Origin: Flavobacterium sp. UBA4098
GTDB lineage: Bacteria > Bacteroidota > Bacteroidia > Flavobacteriales > Flavobacteriaceae
Direction of reading: 5' to 3'
Length of the DNA: 64,000 bases
NCBI GenBank assembly: GCA_002382495.1
Contig: DFXW01000041.1
Coordinates: forward strand, 27,464 to 91,463
Notes under the pieces: model-generated
What the model was told of the DNA's origin: nothing
The model's input: only the letters and a program-made list of their open reading frames with translations
Database searches by the model: none
Translations under genes and position numbers: made by a program
Part shown: piece after piece, positions 24,230-33,527 of the stretch
Numbering within the stretch: position 1 is the stretch's first letter
How the letters are laid out: each line of letters opens with the position of its first letter

Positions 24230-24796
24230 TTGGAACCCAATACTGGAATATTTAGTAGAATGTTGGCCGGCGGAATTATTGATAATAACGATCCCGATTT
24301 ACCGAAACTTTGGAAACAAGTTTCTCAAACCATCGCTTTGTCTTCAGCTTTGAATACGGCTACAGACACCAATCAAATTAGAACACAATTAAGCAAAATC
24401 ATTGGCAGTGCTATTGACACAAGCACTATTGTTTTTGTGCCCTTTCATACTAATTTTGGCAAGCACACCACCATTGGAAAAAATGTTTTTATCAATCACG
24501 GTTGTTCGTTTTTAGACCTGGGCGGTATTACTATTGAAGACGATGTTTTGATAGGACCCAAGGTGAGTTTAATTACCGAAAATCACCCCGTAGATCCTGC
24601 CAATCGCAAGTCGTTGGACTTAGCCAAAATTGTCATTAAAAAGAACGCTTGGATAGGTGCAGGCGCCATTATTTTGCCGGGCGTAACCGTTGGTGAAAAT
24701 GCTATTGTTGCCGCTGGTGCAGTCGTGAATAAAGACGTAGCCGATAATACCATTGTAGCGGGAGTACCTGCCAAAAAAATCAAAAACATACCTTAA
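24230..24796 (+). CDS. Hexapeptide-repeat acetyltransferase (maltose/galactoside O-acetyltransferase type)
   Basis: 188 residues from a TTG codon; the first ATG (24260) would remove ten residues. Comparison with Maa/LacA proteins, where about eight residues precede the MLAGG-like motif, favours the TTG. The left-handed beta-helix runs from about 75 to 180, with repeats such as VFINHGCSFLDLGGITIEDD and the catalytic-type His in TENHPVDP. The acetyl-CoA site is in IGAGAIILPGVTVGENAIVA. It acetylates sugars or related small acceptors. It abuts the next gene (TAA then ATG), so the two are co-transcribed. Confidence 0.88.
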   Translation: MEPNTGIFSRMLAGGIIDNNDPDLPKLWKQVSQTIALSSALNTATDTNQIRTQLSKIIGSAIDTSTIVFVPFHTNFGKHTTIGKNVFINHGCSFLDLGGITIEDDVLIGPKVSLITENHPVDPANRKSLDLAKIVIKKNAWIGAGAIILPGVTVGENAIVAAGAVVNKDVADNTIVAGVPAKKIKNIP

Positions 24797-25072
24797 ATGA
24801 AAAAAGGAATTACTCTTTTATTAAACTGGCTTTTTGCCGTTCTGTTTTCGGCAATAGGATTAGTCAATTGCTTTGTTGGTAACGATCCCGAATTTGGGGT
24901 TTTTATTTTGCTTTTGTCGCTGTTATTTTACCCACCCCTTCGATTGGTATTTCAACAAAAGATTGGTTGGACAATTCCCTCTTTTGTTTTAATTATATTG
25001 GGACTTTTTGTTTTTTGGTCTAGTTTGGGTGTGGGGGAATTGTTGAAAAAAATCTACATACTAATAGGGTAA
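24797..25072 (+). CDS. Small membrane protein, unknown function
   Basis: 91 residues with three hydrophobic helices (about 6-25, 33-48 and 60-78) and a C-terminal short helix. The ATG directly follows the stop of the acetyltransferase gene, so translation is probably coupled. I do not recognise a family and no catalytic residues stand out. It is followed by 182 bases of AT-rich sequence before the giant protease gene. Confidence 0.7.
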   Translation: MKKGITLLLNWLFAVLFSAIGLVNCFVGNDPEFGVFILLLSLLFYPPLRLVFQQKIGWTIPSFVLIILGLFVFWSSLGVGELLKKIYILIG

Positions 25073-25254
25073 TTTTATGCCTACAAAATTCCAAATTTTG
25101 TAAGTATTATTTATATTCTTTTTGATTTTTTATATTACATTGTTACAGTTTATAATAAATACTATAAATTTACTTTTTGTATCAAATAAAAAAACGTTTT
25201 GACTAGCTGTTTTATTTAAAAATATCCCAATCTACCCCATTAAACCGACATACT

Positions 25255-28200
25255 ATGAAAATTAAAGTATTTTACAATTGTTTTTTTTTATTTTTTGTTG
25301 TCCTGTTATTCGGGCAAAACAATGAAAAAATAGCATCTCCATTTATTTTTTTTAGAGAAAAGCAGGCCAACAAAACCACCAACTATTCTACTCCCGCCTT
25401 ATATTCAAATATTGAAACGGAACGATTTAATACCACAACAGGTCGTTTAGAAAAGGGATATAATTGTATTATATACACTCAACATCCAGAGCAATTAAAA
25501 GCAAAAGGATTGCCAATTGAAGTAACACTTCCTTCTTTTTCTACTGCTTGGTTAACACTAGAACAAATAGCAATAGCTTCAGACTTACCGGAAGTTAAAT
25601 ATATCGATGTTCCAAATTTTTTCAAACCCAGTAATGATATTTCAGTAGCCGGAACTGGCGCCAGTTTATTACATAACGGGAGGTTAAATAACACTTCTTT
25701 TAAAGGAGATGGAGTAATTGTAGCTATTATTGATTCCGGAATTGATTGGGATCATCTCGATTTTAGGAATCCAACAAATCCTCTAAAAAGTAGAATATTA
25801 CGAATTTGGGATCAAACCTTAGTTCCGCAAGCATCAGAAAACAGTCCTGCTGGATATTCACTTGGGGTTGAGTATACCAAAGAGCAAATTGAAGATGAAA
25901 TTGACGGAACACCTGCCGGTTTTGTTCGTGAAAAAGATACCGACGGACACGGAACTCACGTTGCCGGAACTGCGGTTGGGAATGGCGCCTCTTTGAATTC
26001 AAAATATACTGGATTAGCACCTAATGCAGATATTGTAGTGATTAAAGCCGGAAACGGTTCTTTCAGTACGTCTAATATTATCTCTTCTTTAGAATATTTA
26101 AAAAGGTTAGCAAGTAGTTTGGGCAAACCGATTGTTGTTAACATGAGTTTAGGCTCTCAAGGCGGAGCTCATGACGGTACAGATCCACTTGAGGTGGCAA
26201 TAGATCAGTTTACCGATACTGCTGCAGGACATATTGTAGTGGTTGCCTCAGGGAATGATAATGGGGATAATATCCACAAACAATCAATATTGGCACCAAC
26301 GGCTCAGACTACAATTGATATCCAGGTGCCAACCGCTTCGGCATCTACGAAACAAGACGTGTTTAGACATACTATGTATGCAAATGACGCAAGTACAATT
26401 ACAGTTGTAGTTACAGCTCCAGACGGTACTCAAGCCACTTCAATCACCGGTACCGGAAGTATAATTATGAACGGAAATGCTAGAGTCTATATTTCGAATT
26501 CAATTGATTCCGGAAGTGGTGATAGGAGAGTCCAGGTATACGTAACAAGAACAGGGACTTCATTAGATGTTTCTGGAACTTGGTCAATTGGATTAACCAA
26601 TACTTCTTTGAATACGATCACAGTTGATGGTTGGTTATCAGACAAAGGGGATGATTATGAATCTACAACTTTACTTGGAGGAGACAGCAATTATTTAGTC
26701 ACAATGCCTGGATGTGCAAATAAAGCCATTACAGTTGGATCATTTATGGGTAAAATTGATTGGTATTCTTCATCTGGTTCTGGATATAATTATAATAATG
26801 GAATGCAAGATGATATTTCCTCTTTTAGCGGAATAGGACCAAGAAGGGATAACGTTCAAAAACCAGATATTACCGCAAATGGACAAGCGGTCGTTTCTTG
26901 TTTGTCTTCGGATTCTACTTTATCAAATACATCACCTTATATGATAGAAAAAGGATTGTATTCGGCTCAGCAAGGAACTAGTATGGCAACTCCAGCTGTA
27001 GCTGGATGTGTTGCATTATTATTGCAAATGAAACCAACTGCCACTTTTGATCAAATCAAAACCGCAATAACTACAACAGCTACAAAAGATTCATTTACCT
27101 CTACTACTAGTAATAATATATGGGGTCATGGAAAAATAGATGTATTCAAAGCGGCATCAAGTTTTACACGATGTGAACCCTTGCCAAGAGTGATTTATAA
27201 TTATGAACAACCCTATTCGAGTGCTGATAATTTTTCGTTTGAATTTAGTGGTCAAAGAGCTGCATTAAAATTCACAACAACCATTTCGGGTAATTTAGGA
27301 GGAGTTTTCTTAAAGACAGTTAGAAATCAAACATTAACTAGTTTAACAGTCGAAGTCCGATCTAATAATGCGGGTTCGCCAGGGACTTTATTAGGCACAC
27401 AAAACGTAACTCCATCAACTTTGGCAAAAAACACCTGGAATTACATAGATTTAAGTAATCTCTCCATTCCTGTAGCTAGCGGAACCGATTATTTTTTAGT
27501 TGTTCAGCCAGGTCAAACCGATACTTTTGGACTAGGTCAAGAGCGTACAAACAGTCAACGATCATTTGTTTCTAATGATGGAATAAATTGGTCTTCTGTA
27601 ACTAATTTAAGAATCCGTCCAGAAGTTTATGCTATTCAAGGCTCAGGTGCGGTTGTCAACAATGTAACCATTAATTTAGCTTCGGCAACTGGAACTAATT
27701 CTCAATCACTATGTAAAGACGTCTCAATAACTCCTATTAGCTATACCACTTCTGGTTCTACCGAGGTTAGCTTTTCTGGATTACCTCCAGGAGTTTCTGG
27801 AGTATGGTCAAATAATCGAGCAACGATTACGGGTTCTTCTTCACAGATTGGAACATACAATTACATCGTTAAAGCCACATCGGGCTGTAACACAATTAAC
27901 GCAACGGGAAAAATCATAATTGTTGGAAAGCCGACTATTACAAACGTACAAGTTGTTAAAGAACAATCAGCCACTGCTGTTACGGTCAACGGGAATTATT
28001 TGATTGGCGAATCAGCATCTACGGTAACACTAGGTGGCGTTGCGGCAACTATTAGAAGTGCATCAAACAGTGCTATTATTTTTCTATTGCCTCAAAACAG
28101 TACCGGCGGCAATATTATTATAACCAATTCTTGTAACGAAAGTTCCACTCCATTTCCGTATCCTTACGTAGCACCTACCAATATTAATTTAAGTTCTACC

Positions 28201-29277
28201 TCTGTTATTTCAAATAATACTGTTGGATTAACAATTGCTAGTTTGTCAGGCACTGATACAGATCAAAATGATTCATTTACCTATTCATTAGTGAACGGAT
28301 CAGGTAGTGAAGACAATGCTAATTTTTCTATCCAAAATAATTTACTCAAGGCAGCTATCGTTTATAATGCTCAATTAAAATCAAATCATAACATACGTAT
28401 TAGGATTACAGATGCGGGTGGATTATATTTTGAAAAAACCTTTGTAATTAATGTAGTACCCGATCAAGATTCTGACGGCGTACCCGATAATACAGACCAA
28501 TGCCCTAATACTGTTGTTGGCGCCAAAGTAGATTTCAATGGTTGCGAAATTTTCATCTTACCATCAAATAATTATGCCGTACAGGCAACGGCTACTTCCT
28601 GCGTAGGTCAACAAAATGGTGCTATTAGCGTTAGTGCTTCTAACACCACCTATACTTATACCGTAACCATTAATGGTCAAAACCCGATTCAATTGAATAC
28701 AGCCAATAACTTCAAAAATCAATTTCAAAACTTGGCAATAGGAACCTATGAAATTTGTATAACAATTCAGGGTAAACCTAATTATGTTCAATGTTATACG
28801 ATTAAGGTAAAAGAACCGAATGTGTTGTCAGTTACCAATAAAATGAGCACTACAGGAAAGCAAGTCACCTATAGTTTGAGTGGAGCAAACAGCTATACTA
28901 TTACGTTTAATGGATTTACCCAAAATTATACTTCAAATGCAATCACTTTTGATTTGGTTTCGGGCCAAAATACAATTGCCATTTCAACGGACTTATACTG
29001 CCAAGGACAATTTGAAGATCTCATTTTCGTGAGTGAAAAAGTGGTTGTTTATCCTAATCCAGTTCAAGATATATTGAATTTATATTGCTCAGGCACTGAT
29101 TCAGAAGTAACAGCCACATTAACAGATCTTTCAGGCAAACGTGTGGTGAATTTTTCAAAAACAGTACCTGAAACCAGAATGATTCAATTGGATCTAAACG
29201 ACTTAACCAGCGGTTTCTACTTATTGCATTTGAAAGGAACAAGTTTAGAAGAAACTATTAAAATCATTAAAAAGTAA
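25255..29277 (+). CDS. Giant T9SS-exported subtilisin-like peptidase
   Basis: 1340 residues. A signal peptide ends at about residue 20 (LLFG-QNN). The S8 domain has Asp160 (AIIDSGIDWDH), His232 (DGHGTHVAG) and Ser576 (GTSMATPAVAG). A beta-rich insert of about 130 residues lies between the His and Ser motifs. Beyond the protease come beta-sandwich modules: an Ig/IPT-like segment near 890-970 and a cadherin-like segment near 985-1065. A thrombospondin type 3-like calcium motif (DQDSDGVPDNTDQCPNT, about 1070) follows. The C-terminal 75 residues form a type A T9SS sorting domain (VVVYPNPVQD through to KIIKK). It would be exported through T9SS and attached or released at the cell surface. It is followed closely by a lipoprotein gene and a DUF1080 gene. 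Confidence 0.93.
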   Translation: MKIKVFYNCFFLFFVVLLFGQNNEKIASPFIFFREKQANKTTNYSTPALYSNIETERFNTTTGRLEKGYNCIIYTQHPEQLKAKGLPIEVTLPSFSTAWLTLEQIAIASDLPEVKYIDVPNFFKPSNDISVAGTGASLLHNGRLNNTSFKGDGVIVAIIDSGIDWDHLDFRNPTNPLKSRILRIWDQTLVPQASENSPAGYSLGVEYTKEQIEDEIDGTPAGFVREKDTDGHGTHVAGTAVGNGASLNSKYTGLAPNADIVVIKAGNGSFSTSNIISSLEYLKRLASSLGKPIVVNMSLGSQGGAHDGTDPLEVAIDQFTDTAAGHIVVVASGNDNGDNIHKQSILAPTAQTTIDIQVPTASASTKQDVFRHTMYANDASTITVVVTAPDGTQATSITGTGSIIMNGNARVYISNSIDSGSGDRRVQVYVTRTGTSLDVSGTWSIGLTNTSLNTITVDGWLSDKGDDYESTTLLGGDSNYLVTMPGCANKAITVGSFMGKIDWYSSSGSGYNYNNGMQDDISSFSGIGPRRDNVQKPDITANGQAVVSCLSSDSTLSNTSPYMIEKGLYSAQQGTSMATPAVAGCVALLLQMKPTATFDQIKTAITTTATKDSFTSTTSNNIWGHGKIDVFKAASSFTRCEPLPRVIYNYEQPYSSADNFSFEFSGQRAALKFTTTISGNLGGVFLKTVRNQTLTSLTVEVRSNNAGSPGTLLGTQNVTPSTLAKNTWNYIDLSNLSIPVASGTDYFLVVQPGQTDTFGLGQERTNSQRSFVSNDGINWSSVTNLRIRPEVYAIQGSGAVVNNVTINLASATGTNSQSLCKDVSITPISYTTSGSTEVSFSGLPPGVSGVWSNNRATITGSSSQIGTYNYIVKATSGCNTINATGKIIIVGKPTITNVQVVKEQSATAVTVNGNYLIGESASTVTLGGVAATIRSASNSAIIFLLPQNSTGGNIIITNSCNESSTPFPYPYVAPTNINLSSTSVISNNTVGLTIASLSGTDTDQNDSFTYSLVNGSGSEDNANFSIQNNLLKAAIVYNAQLKSNHNIRIRITDAGGLYFEKTFVINVVPDQDSDGVPDNTDQCPNTVVGAKVDFNGCEIFILPSNNYAVQATATSCVGQQNGAISVSASNTTYTYTVTINGQNPIQLNTANNFKNQFQNLAIGTYEICITIQGKPNYVQCYTIKVKEPNVLSVTNKMSTTGKQVTYSLSGANSYTITFNGFTQNYTSNAITFDLVSGQNTIAISTDLYCQGQFEDLIFVSEKVVVYPNPVQDILNLYCSGTDSEVTATLTDLSGKRVVNFSKTVPETRMIQLDLNDLTSGFYLLHLKGTSLEETIKIIKK

Positions 29278-29284
29278 AGGCCTT

Positions 29285-30001
29285 ATGAAACAAATACACT
29301 ATTTATTAGCCCTTTTTACATTTGTCTTTCTTATGTCTTGCGGTGGTGGAGATTCTGCTCCTACACCTACACCAGCGCCAGTAATTAAAACTCCAGGGAA
29401 ATCTATTTTAGTTGCACCATTAAATGCAAAGACTTGTGAAGAAGGAACCAATATTACTGCAACTCAAAGCACTGTAACCTTCAGTTGGAATAGTGCTTCG
29501 GATACAGAAAGTTATGAATTAAGAATCACTAATTTAAATACTTCAGAAGTAATAACTCAAACCGGAATCTCTACTACTAGCGCAACAGTAACATTAACCC
29601 GTGGCATTCCTTATTCTTGGTCAATCACTTCTAAAAATAAAGGCGCAACCACAACAGTTAGCGATATTTGGAAGTTCTATTTAGCGGGCGTTGGAGTGAC
29701 TAATTACGCGCCATTTCCAGCGGCAGCTGTAAGTCCGCTTCCAGGCACTACCGTAACGCCAACTAATGGTAAAGTTACCCTTACTTGGGACACAAGCGAT
29801 GTTGATGGAGGAACGTTGACTCATACATTGTATCTTGATACAGTAGATGGAAAACAAACACCACTAGCCGCCAATTCCAATCTTACAGTTAAAACGAAAG
29901 AGGTATCCGTGGCTGCGAACACTATTTATTATTGGCGCGTGGTTACTTCTGATGGCTCCAATGCTGCAACTAGTATTGTGTACAGTTTTAAAACGAATTA
30001 A
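29285..30001 (+). CDS. Lipoprotein with two fibronectin-type-III-like domains
   Basis: 238 residues. A lipoprotein signal ends at Cys in LMSCGGGDS (about residue 19), with a Gly-rich exit tail typical of surface-exposed Bacteroidota lipoproteins. A Pro/Thr linker follows (PTPTPAPV). Two beta-sandwich repeats, at about 38-135 and 145-238, share the pattern TVTFSWNSASDTESYELRI / KVTLTWDTSDVDGGTLTHTL and ...YSWSI / ...YYWRV, so they are internal duplicates of FnIII type. It is 7 bases after the T9SS protease gene and 2 bases before the DUF1080 gene, so one operon. No enzyme motif is seen; a binding or scaffolding role is inferred. Confidence 0.85.
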   Translation: MKQIHYLLALFTFVFLMSCGGGDSAPTPTPAPVIKTPGKSILVAPLNAKTCEEGTNITATQSTVTFSWNSASDTESYELRITNLNTSEVITQTGISTTSATVTLTRGIPYSWSITSKNKGATTTVSDIWKFYLAGVGVTNYAPFPAAAVSPLPGTTVTPTNGKVTLTWDTSDVDGGTLTHTLYLDTVDGKQTPLAANSNLTVKTKEVSVAANTIYYWRVVTSDGSNAATSIVYSFKTN

Positions 30002-30003
30002 TT

Positions 30004-30744
30004 ATGACACCCTCTATTAGATTTCTTCTTTTGTTTTTTTGTTTTACTTTGGGAGTTTACAAAGTATCCGCTCAAGAAGTGTCGTCTCAAAATAGTTTAA
30101 CCCCAGCCGAAATAGAAGCGGGCTGGCAGTTGCTTTTTGATGGCAAAACCACTTCAGGTTGGCATTTGTACAACGAAGGAAAAATCAAATCAGCTTGGAA
30201 TGTTATTAACGGGGAATTGATTTGCGATCCGAACACCGAAAAAGTGGAGCGCGGCGATTTAGTTTCGGACCAAATCTTTACAAATTATGATTTTAGCTTT
30301 GAATGGAAAATTTCAGAGGCGGGCAATAGCGGTGTTTTTATTAATGTTCAAGAAGCAGCTGAATTTCCTACTGCTTGGACCACCGGACCGGAATACCAAT
30401 TGTTAGACAATGCTAATATGCCTAAGGAGTATTTGCAAGACGGAAAGCATTCTGCAGGTTGTGTGTATAGTTTATCACCTTTATTAAATGAAGTACAACC
30501 TAAGCCATCAGGGCAATGGAACCAGTCTCGAATTCTGCAACAAAACGGTGTCATTACCTTTTGGTTAAATGGTATTGAAACAGGTCACGAAGACATGAAA
30601 ACCGATCGTTGGAAACAATTAATTACCGGAAGTAAATTAGGTAATTTCCCTTCTTTTGGAAAGGCAATTCAAGGTAAAATTGCCTTTCAAGATTGGTCAA
30701 AAGGAGTTGCTTTACGCAATATTAAAATTAAGGAAATACAATAA
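30004..30744 (+). CDS. DUF1080 (3-keto-disaccharide hydrolase-type) secreted protein
   Basis: 246 residues with a signal peptide to about residue 23 (YKVSAQ). It is a single concanavalin-like jelly-roll domain of the DUF1080 family: GWQLLFDGKTTSGWHLYN near the start, EWKISEAGNSGVFINVQE in the middle, and GKIAFQDWSKGVALRNIKI at the end. Members bind or hydrolyse carbohydrates, often 3-keto-glycosides, in the periplasm or at the surface. It closes the operon of the giant protease. The next gene is convergent after 8 bases. Confidence 0.88.
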   Translation: MTPSIRFLLLFFCFTLGVYKVSAQEVSSQNSLTPAEIEAGWQLLFDGKTTSGWHLYNEGKIKSAWNVINGELICDPNTEKVERGDLVSDQIFTNYDFSFEWKISEAGNSGVFINVQEAAEFPTAWTTGPEYQLLDNANMPKEYLQDGKHSAGCVYSLSPLLNEVQPKPSGQWNQSRILQQNGVITFWLNGIETGHEDMKTDRWKQLITGSKLGNFPSFGKAIQGKIAFQDWSKGVALRNIKIKEIQ

Positions 30745-30752
30745 TTTCAAAA

Positions 30753-32174
30753 TTATTTTCTGTAATCCAAAGCAGGTTTTCGGTCCCCAAGTAGGGGAAT
30801 ATATTTAAAATCTTTTCCTCTTTTTTCTTCCAATTCAGCTTTGGCTTTTGCAATTTGATCTGGGTGTAAAAACAAATCAATAGCAGTTAAGGCAATCGTT
30901 TTGGCAGCGACCATCATTCCTTTGTTTCCTATATCAGTTCCGCCAGCTGCAACAGCCTGCCAGCTATGAGCTGGAGTTCCTGGTACCCAAGTAGCACTTC
31001 CCATACCAGCAGTTGGAACAGCAAAACTCACATCGCCTACATCGGTTGAGCCAAAACTTGGATCCAAATTTTTGTAGGGCTGAACTACAGCCGCTTTATT
31101 CAAATCGCCGTTTTCTATTCCTAAGGATTGAATAATTTGCTTTCCGAATTCTTTCTCTGCTTCAGTATACTGAACCCCGCCCACTTTAACCAAATTAGCA
31201 TACATCATTTTTTGAAGCGTAGTGTTAGGGAGTAATTCGTGGGTACCTCCTATCAATTCGTATTTCATTGTAGTTCCTGTTCCTAATGCAGCTCCTTCGG
31301 CAGCTTTAGAGATACGGTCAAATATATCGACAACCATTTTTCGGTTGCCATGACGTACATAATAATATACTTCGGCAAAATCAGGCACTACATTAGGTGC
31401 TTTTCCTCCATTAGTAATTACATAATGGATACGCGCATCCGATGGAATGTGTTCGCGCATCATATTCACCATCATGTCCATAGCTTCTACACCATCTAAG
31501 GCAGAGCGCCCTTTTTCGGGTGCCATTCCAGCATGTGAGGCCACACCATAAAATCGGAACTTAGCCGATTTATTGGCCAAAGCCGAACCTGGATTGGCAT
31601 CATTAGCATCGGCTGGGTGCCAATGTAAGGCTACATCAACGTCTTTAAATAAACCTTCGCGAACTAAGTATACTTTTCCTGAACCACCTTCTTCGGCTGG
31701 GCATCCGTAAAAGCGAATGGTTCCTTTTTTTTGATTGGCTTTTAGCCAATTTTTCACTTCAATTGCTGCCGCTGTAGAAGCGGTACCAAACAAGTGATGA
31801 CCGCAAGCATGACCGGCCGCTTTTCCTGCCGATTTTTTCTCAGCTATTGCTTCTTGAGAAAGACCAGGTAGCGCATCGTATTCGCCCAAAATGGCGATTA
31901 CCGGTAATCCTTCGCCATATTCAGCAATAAAAGCAGTTGGAATTCCTGCCACGCCTTTAGTAATTTTGAAGTCTTCATTTCGTAAAGTTTCTTGTAATAG
32001 AGCAGCACTTTTTTCTTCTTGGTAGCCCATTTCGGCAAAGCCCCAAATTTGTTGTGCAATGGCCCCATATTTTTCCTTTTTAGCCGAAAGATCTGCTAAA
32101 ACAGAATTTGTTTTTTGAGCCAAAACAACTTCTGAAAATAATAATATAACGGTAAGAATGGTAATTTTTTTCAT
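30753..32174 (-). CDS. Secreted M20-family amidohydrolase
   Basis: 473 residues from the ATG at 32174; the reading frame is open further upstream, but that part overlaps the AraC gene. The signal peptide MKKITILTVILLFSEVVLAQ indicates export. M20 metal ligands are visible in GHACGHHLFGT, PAEEGGSGK and HWHPADAND. A dimerisation lid follows from about 220, and the final metal ligand His lies in GTPAHSWQ. It belongs to the AbgB/aminobenzoyl-glutamate-hydrolase-like branch, acting on N-acyl amino acids or amides. It is 10 bases downstream of a membrane AraC regulator gene, so the two share a transcript. Confidence 0.9.
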   Translation of the reverse strand: MKKITILTVILLFSEVVLAQKTNSVLADLSAKKEKYGAIAQQIWGFAEMGYQEEKSAALLQETLRNEDFKITKGVAGIPTAFIAEYGEGLPVIAILGEYDALPGLSQEAIAEKKSAGKAAGHACGHHLFGTASTAAAIEVKNWLKANQKKGTIRFYGCPAEEGGSGKVYLVREGLFKDVDVALHWHPADANDANPGSALANKSAKFRFYGVASHAGMAPEKGRSALDGVEAMDMMVNMMREHIPSDARIHYVITNGGKAPNVVPDFAEVYYYVRHGNRKMVVDIFDRISKAAEGAALGTGTTMKYELIGGTHELLPNTTLQKMMYANLVKVGGVQYTEAEKEFGKQIIQSLGIENGDLNKAAVVQPYKNLDPSFGSTDVGDVSFAVPTAGMGSATWVPGTPAHSWQAVAAGGTDIGNKGMMVAAKTIALTAIDLFLHPDQIAKAKAELEEKRGKDFKYIPLLGDRKPALDYRK

Positions 32175-32184
32175 GGTATTTGGT

Positions 32185-33336
32185 TTAACTAAATTGTTTA
32201 ATATAGGCTGAAGGAACCGTTCCTTTTCGTTCTTTAAAAGCATCGATAAATTTTGATCGAGAAGAAAAACCAACATTTTGCGAAATCCCTTCTACGGTGA
32301 GTTTGTCTGCTTTTCCTTCGGCGATCATTTTGCAGGCATAGTCAATACGTTGATTGTTTTTCCATTCGCTAAATGAAATAGCTAGTTCAGTATTGAAATA
32401 ATTGGATAGCACTCTCTCCGATAATTGTAAATCCATCGCCATTTTAGATAAATTAAATCCAGGCATAGTGTAAGGAGATGTTACCATATAATTTTCTAAT
32501 TGGGCAGCAATGCTTTGATTAATTTCAGGATACTTTTCTTTTTTTATTTGAGCGGCTCTATTTTTTGCCAAAGAGACATCGGGATAAGAAATAGAATCGA
32601 ACAGAATTTTTGGAAACAAAAACAGCATTATATTTTGTAGAAAGAAGGCGCAGCCCAAGGCTCGAAGATAATTTTTAGAGTTAAAAATTCCAAAATCATT
32701 ATTTAGTATAAAATCGGTGTAAGAATCTAATAAACAATAGCAAGAAATGAATAATTGTAAACCAATTAAAGTATATATCCAACGTTTAATTACCCAATGA
32801 TTGGAGGGAAGAACACCAAACTGGCCAAGTCTTTTTTGGGTTGCTTTTTTAAAATACATCAAGCTGAAGATGCAATATAACAACAAATGCACCGGACGAA
32901 TAAATAACATTTGTTTCAAAGAAAAAAGCGATATTTTAAAATCATAGTCTTGCGTTACTGCTTGAATATGATGAGCAATTTTTACCTTTTCAGAAAACGG
33001 CAATGTGGTATAAGGCAAACTAATCAAAACAACGATTACAGCTGGAATAAAATGCAAATATTCTAAAGGTTTAATAGTTTTATTTTCGGAAACGGCGTAT
33101 TTGACATAGAAAAAAAGTAAGGGACCTATGACAAATGATAAAGGTAGAAATTGAACAAAAAACACCCCTTCCCAAAAAGGTGAATTAGTAAGATGCAATC
33201 CAAAATAGACTAAAACGATGAGGTTACTACATAAAAAAAATAGAGCTAAATACAAATTGGACCGATTAAAGTCTTTTCGGTAGTAGAATAGTATAAACGA
33301 AGTAAAAATTCCAAAAAATGGGGTAAGTAACTCCAT
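32185..33336 (-). CDS. AraC-type regulator with membrane N-terminal half
   Basis: 383 residues. The N-terminal part (about 1-235) has seven predicted membrane helices. The C-terminal part (about 270-383) is an AraC helix-turn-helix domain, with FNLSKMAMDLQLSERVLSNYFN and ISQNVGFSSRSKFIDAFKE. Membrane-embedded AraC regulators of this plan are common in Bacteroidota and sense an external ligand. It lies upstream of the amidohydrolase and divergent from the exported-protein cluster at 33.5-36.4 kb. Either could be its target. Confidence 0.9.
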   Translation of the reverse strand: MELLTPFFGIFTSFILFYYRKDFNRSNLYLALFFLCSNLIVLVYFGLHLTNSPFWEGVFFVQFLPLSFVIGPLLFFYVKYAVSENKTIKPLEYLHFIPAVIVVLISLPYTTLPFSEKVKIAHHIQAVTQDYDFKISLFSLKQMLFIRPVHLLLYCIFSLMYFKKATQKRLGQFGVLPSNHWVIKRWIYTLIGLQLFISCYCLLDSYTDFILNNDFGIFNSKNYLRALGCAFFLQNIMLFLFPKILFDSISYPDVSLAKNRAAQIKKEKYPEINQSIAAQLENYMVTSPYTMPGFNLSKMAMDLQLSERVLSNYFNTELAISFSEWKNNQRIDYACKMIAEGKADKLTVEGISQNVGFSSRSKFIDAFKERKGTVPSAYIKQFS

Positions 33337-33494
33337 AAAACACTGATAAATAGATTGTGACCTTGCTAATATAGTACTTTTTTATTAAGTCAATGTGTTT
33401 TTACAAGCCTTTGTAAAAATTTGGAAAATGTTCCTTAATGCTAAAAAGGAACAGATTTCACTTACAAATTAACAACTACATTCGATTGTGAACC

Positions 33495-33502
33495 TAATTT
33501 TG
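33495..33502 (+). promoter_or_regulatory. -7 box of the exported-protein cluster
   Basis: TAATTTTG matches TAnnTTTG, 25 bases before the ATG at 33528. No TTTG is found 17-21 bases upstream, which would suit an activator-dependent promoter such as one served by the divergent AraC gene. Confidence 0.5.
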
Positions 33503-33527
33503 AGATCCAACCAAAAAACATAATATC

